Below are positions 62,546-64,000 of a stretch of 64,000 bases of DNA, piece by piece. Each line of letters begins with the position of its first letter. Within the stretch, counting starts at the first letter, position 1. A model generated the notes under the pieces. It was given only the letters and a program-made list of their open reading frames with translations. It was not told the origin of the DNA and ran no database searches. The stretch comes from Paenibacillus sp. 1_12 (GTDB taxonomy: Bacteria > Bacillota > Bacilli > Paenibacillales > NBRC-103111), in contig NZ_FOTE01000003.1 of assembly GCF_900114475.1 (NCBI RefSeq), positions 186,001 through 250,000 on the forward strand, in the 5' to 3' direction. Both the position numbers and the translations under genes were made by a program.

Positions 62546-64000
62546 GTGGAACAACTCTTGTACTTTACTAAAAAGTTGCATTCTTTTTCTGGAAGAATCC
62601 TGTATATGAATCTCCTGGGGATGGTCTTAGTCAGTCTCTTGGAGGGTATTGGCATTCTTCTGTTAATCCCTATGATTAGTATAAGCGGAATTGTCAATGT
62701 AGATATGGGCTCCAACCCCGCTTCGCCGATATTTGAATACCTGCACAATATACCTGAGACCATTGGTTTGCCCCTAATCTTAGGTTTGTATATCTTATTG
62801 GTAGTTCTTCAATCCCTCTTTCAGCAAAATGTAACCCTTCGAAATTTAAAAATTATGATACGCTTTACAAACCATATCAGATTGGAAACCTATGATGCTT
62901 TATTAAAGGCTAACTGGTCCTTTTTTATCAACAAAAGAAAGTCGGATCTTATCCATGTATTGACCGATGAATTAGGGCGTGTTGTGAATGGAACCCATCT
63001 ATTTCTTCAGTTTGCAACCTCCATTATTTTTACTTTGATCCAGATTGGAATTGCCTTATGGCTTTCTACCCACATCACACTTTTCGTACTATTCGCCGGT
63101 TTGGTACTCGCCTATTTTTCCAGACATTTTATAAAAAAATCAAGAATGCTGGGGAACCGAACTTCGGAGATCGCAAGGAGCTATCTCGGTGGCATAACAG
63201 ACCATTTTAACGGGATTAAAGATATTAAAAGCAATACGTTAGAAGAATCGAGATATAATTGGCTGAAAATATGGTGCGGAAAGATTGAGCAAGAGCAGCT
63301 TAGTTATAACAAATTAAAAAACAATTCCCAACTATTTTATAAAGTGGCGTCGTCTATACTTATTGCTCTTCTTATTTTTATTTCTGTAAAGCTATTTCAA
63401 GCCCAGCCGGGGCAATTATTATTAATTATTCTTATTTTTTCAAGGCTATGGCCGCGAATTACGGGTATTCAATCCAATCTGGAACAACTTGCTGCAAGCA
63501 TTCCTGCTTTTAAATCTTTACTGGCCTTGCAGGAGGAATGTAATAAAGCCGTGGAAATCCAAAATGTGGAGCAAGCCTATAAACACGTAAAGCCATTGAC
63601 TATAGAACGAGGAATCGAATGCACGAATATGTACTTTCGCTACCATACAGATGAGTCCCCCTTTACACTCCAGGATATTAATGTTCAAATCCCTGCAAAT
63701 CGTATGACAGCAATTGTGGGCCGTTCCGGCGCCGGTAAAAGTACGTTAATTGATATTTTAATGGGGCTTATGCAGCCTGCGAACGGGCAAGTGTTCATAG
63801 ATGGAAGCCCACTAACTAGTAAAAATTTATTATCGTATCGGAGAGCCATTAGCTATGTCCCACAGGATCCTTTTTTATTTAATGGGAGCATAAGAGAAAA
63901 TTTGTTGATGATTGAACCGAATGCAAGTGAAGAACAGATGTGGGAAGCGCTGCAATTTTCAGCGTCTGCTGAATTTGTAAGAAGGCTGCCTCAGAAGCTG
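62546..64000 (+). CDS. ABC transporter ATPase/permease (lasso exporter, D protein), partial
   Basis: An open frame of 485 codons that runs off the window end; GTG 62546 follows TAGGGGGAAAT. The N-terminal ~330 residues hold about six membrane helices, and the ABC domain starts near residue 350. Walker A VGRSGAGKSTLID is near 391 and Q-loop YVPQDPFLFNGSIRENLL near 435. The signature and Walker B lie beyond the window. As last gene of the operon it probably exports the mature lasso peptide and gives self-immunity. Confidence 0.9.
   Translation, partial: MEQLLYFTKKLHSFSGRILYMNLLGMVLVSLLEGIGILLLIPMISISGIVNVDMGSNPASPIFEYLHNIPETIGLPLILGLYILLVVLQSLFQQNVTLRNLKIMIRFTNHIRLETYDALLKANWSFFINKRKSDLIHVLTDELGRVVNGTHLFLQFATSIIFTLIQIGIALWLSTHITLFVLFAGLVLAYFSRHFIKKSRMLGNRTSEIARSYLGGITDHFNGIKDIKSNTLEESRYNWLKIWCGKIEQEQLSYNKLKNNSQLFYKVASSILIALLIFISVKLFQAQPGQLLLIILIFSRLWPRITGIQSNLEQLAASIPAFKSLLALQEECNKAVEIQNVEQAYKHVKPLTIERGIECTNMYFRYHTDESPFTLQDINVQIPANRMTAIVGRSGAGKSTLIDILMGLMQPANGQVFIDGSPLTSKNLLSYRRAISYVPQDPFLFNGSIRENLLMIEPNASEEQMWEALQFSASAEFVRRLPQKL

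Overview
The window looks like chromosomal DNA of a Gram-positive, endospore-forming Bacillales bacterium, most likely Paenibacillus. The signs are strong AGGAGG-type ribosome binding sites, frequent TTG and GTG starts, intrinsic terminators, a PBSX-like contractile tail module, a YhfH protein, a MASE4 diguanylate cyclase, Fur boxes, TTATCCACA-type DnaA boxes and a paeninodin-like lasso peptide locus. No rRNA, tRNA, CRISPR array, insertion sequence or integrase was seen.

Region by region. (1) 1-11279: right half of a contractile phage-tail module: tape measure, Dit-like protein, plug, gpD-like hub, Gp138-type spike, gp25-like wedge, baseplate J, DUF2313, tail fibre proteins, XhlA/holin and a GH73 endolysin. 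It runs straight into housekeeping genes. (2) 11590-16463: NfeD/SPFH pair, DHFR-like protein, nucleotidyltransferase with an upstream mini-ORF, GNAT, TetR regulator. (3) 16841-30605: a sulfur-scavenging island with an HpaB-like flavin monooxygenase, SsuD, a protein that appears to join a DszB-like domain to a DszC-like monooxygenase, three NtaA/SnaA/DszA-type monooxygenases, free methionine-R-sulfoxide reductase, MetY and a MetQNI importer. The divergent TetR regulator probably controls it. The enzymes could import organosulfur compounds, oxidise them, break C-S bonds and feed sulfide to MetY. (4) 30795-49768: ordinary chromosomal genes, with a DnaA-box cluster, a DHODH-like/membrane fusion, a PadR-FtsW pair, a Fur-controlled mini-operon, a second MetY and a GH26 glycosidase. 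(5) 49905-56488: small genes, an XRE regulator, a small secreted protein, then a chain-length/tyrosine-kinase pair with an HlyD-type adaptor and a large exported protein. (6) 56639-64000: an S24/S26 peptidase-like gene and a lasso peptide operon in the order cyclase, precursor, HPr-kinase-like kinase, PqqD-like B1, transglutaminase-like B2, nucleotidyltransferase, ABC exporter. The exporter is cut by the window end.

Two systems stand out. The lasso locus encodes a 51-residue precursor with a predicted 28-residue core (9-residue ring, C-terminal Ser) beside a kinase of the family that phosphorylates paeninodin. Its promoter carries a perfect inverted repeat of the SinR half-site GTTCTYT, and a near copy lies in front of a small secreted protein gene about 5.5 kb upstream. 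The sulfur island contains an apparent desulfinase-monooxygenase fusion not known to me from described desulfurisation operons. A roughly 140-190 bp palindromic interspersed repeat also occurs twice. All family calls come from reading the protein sequences; no database was searched.
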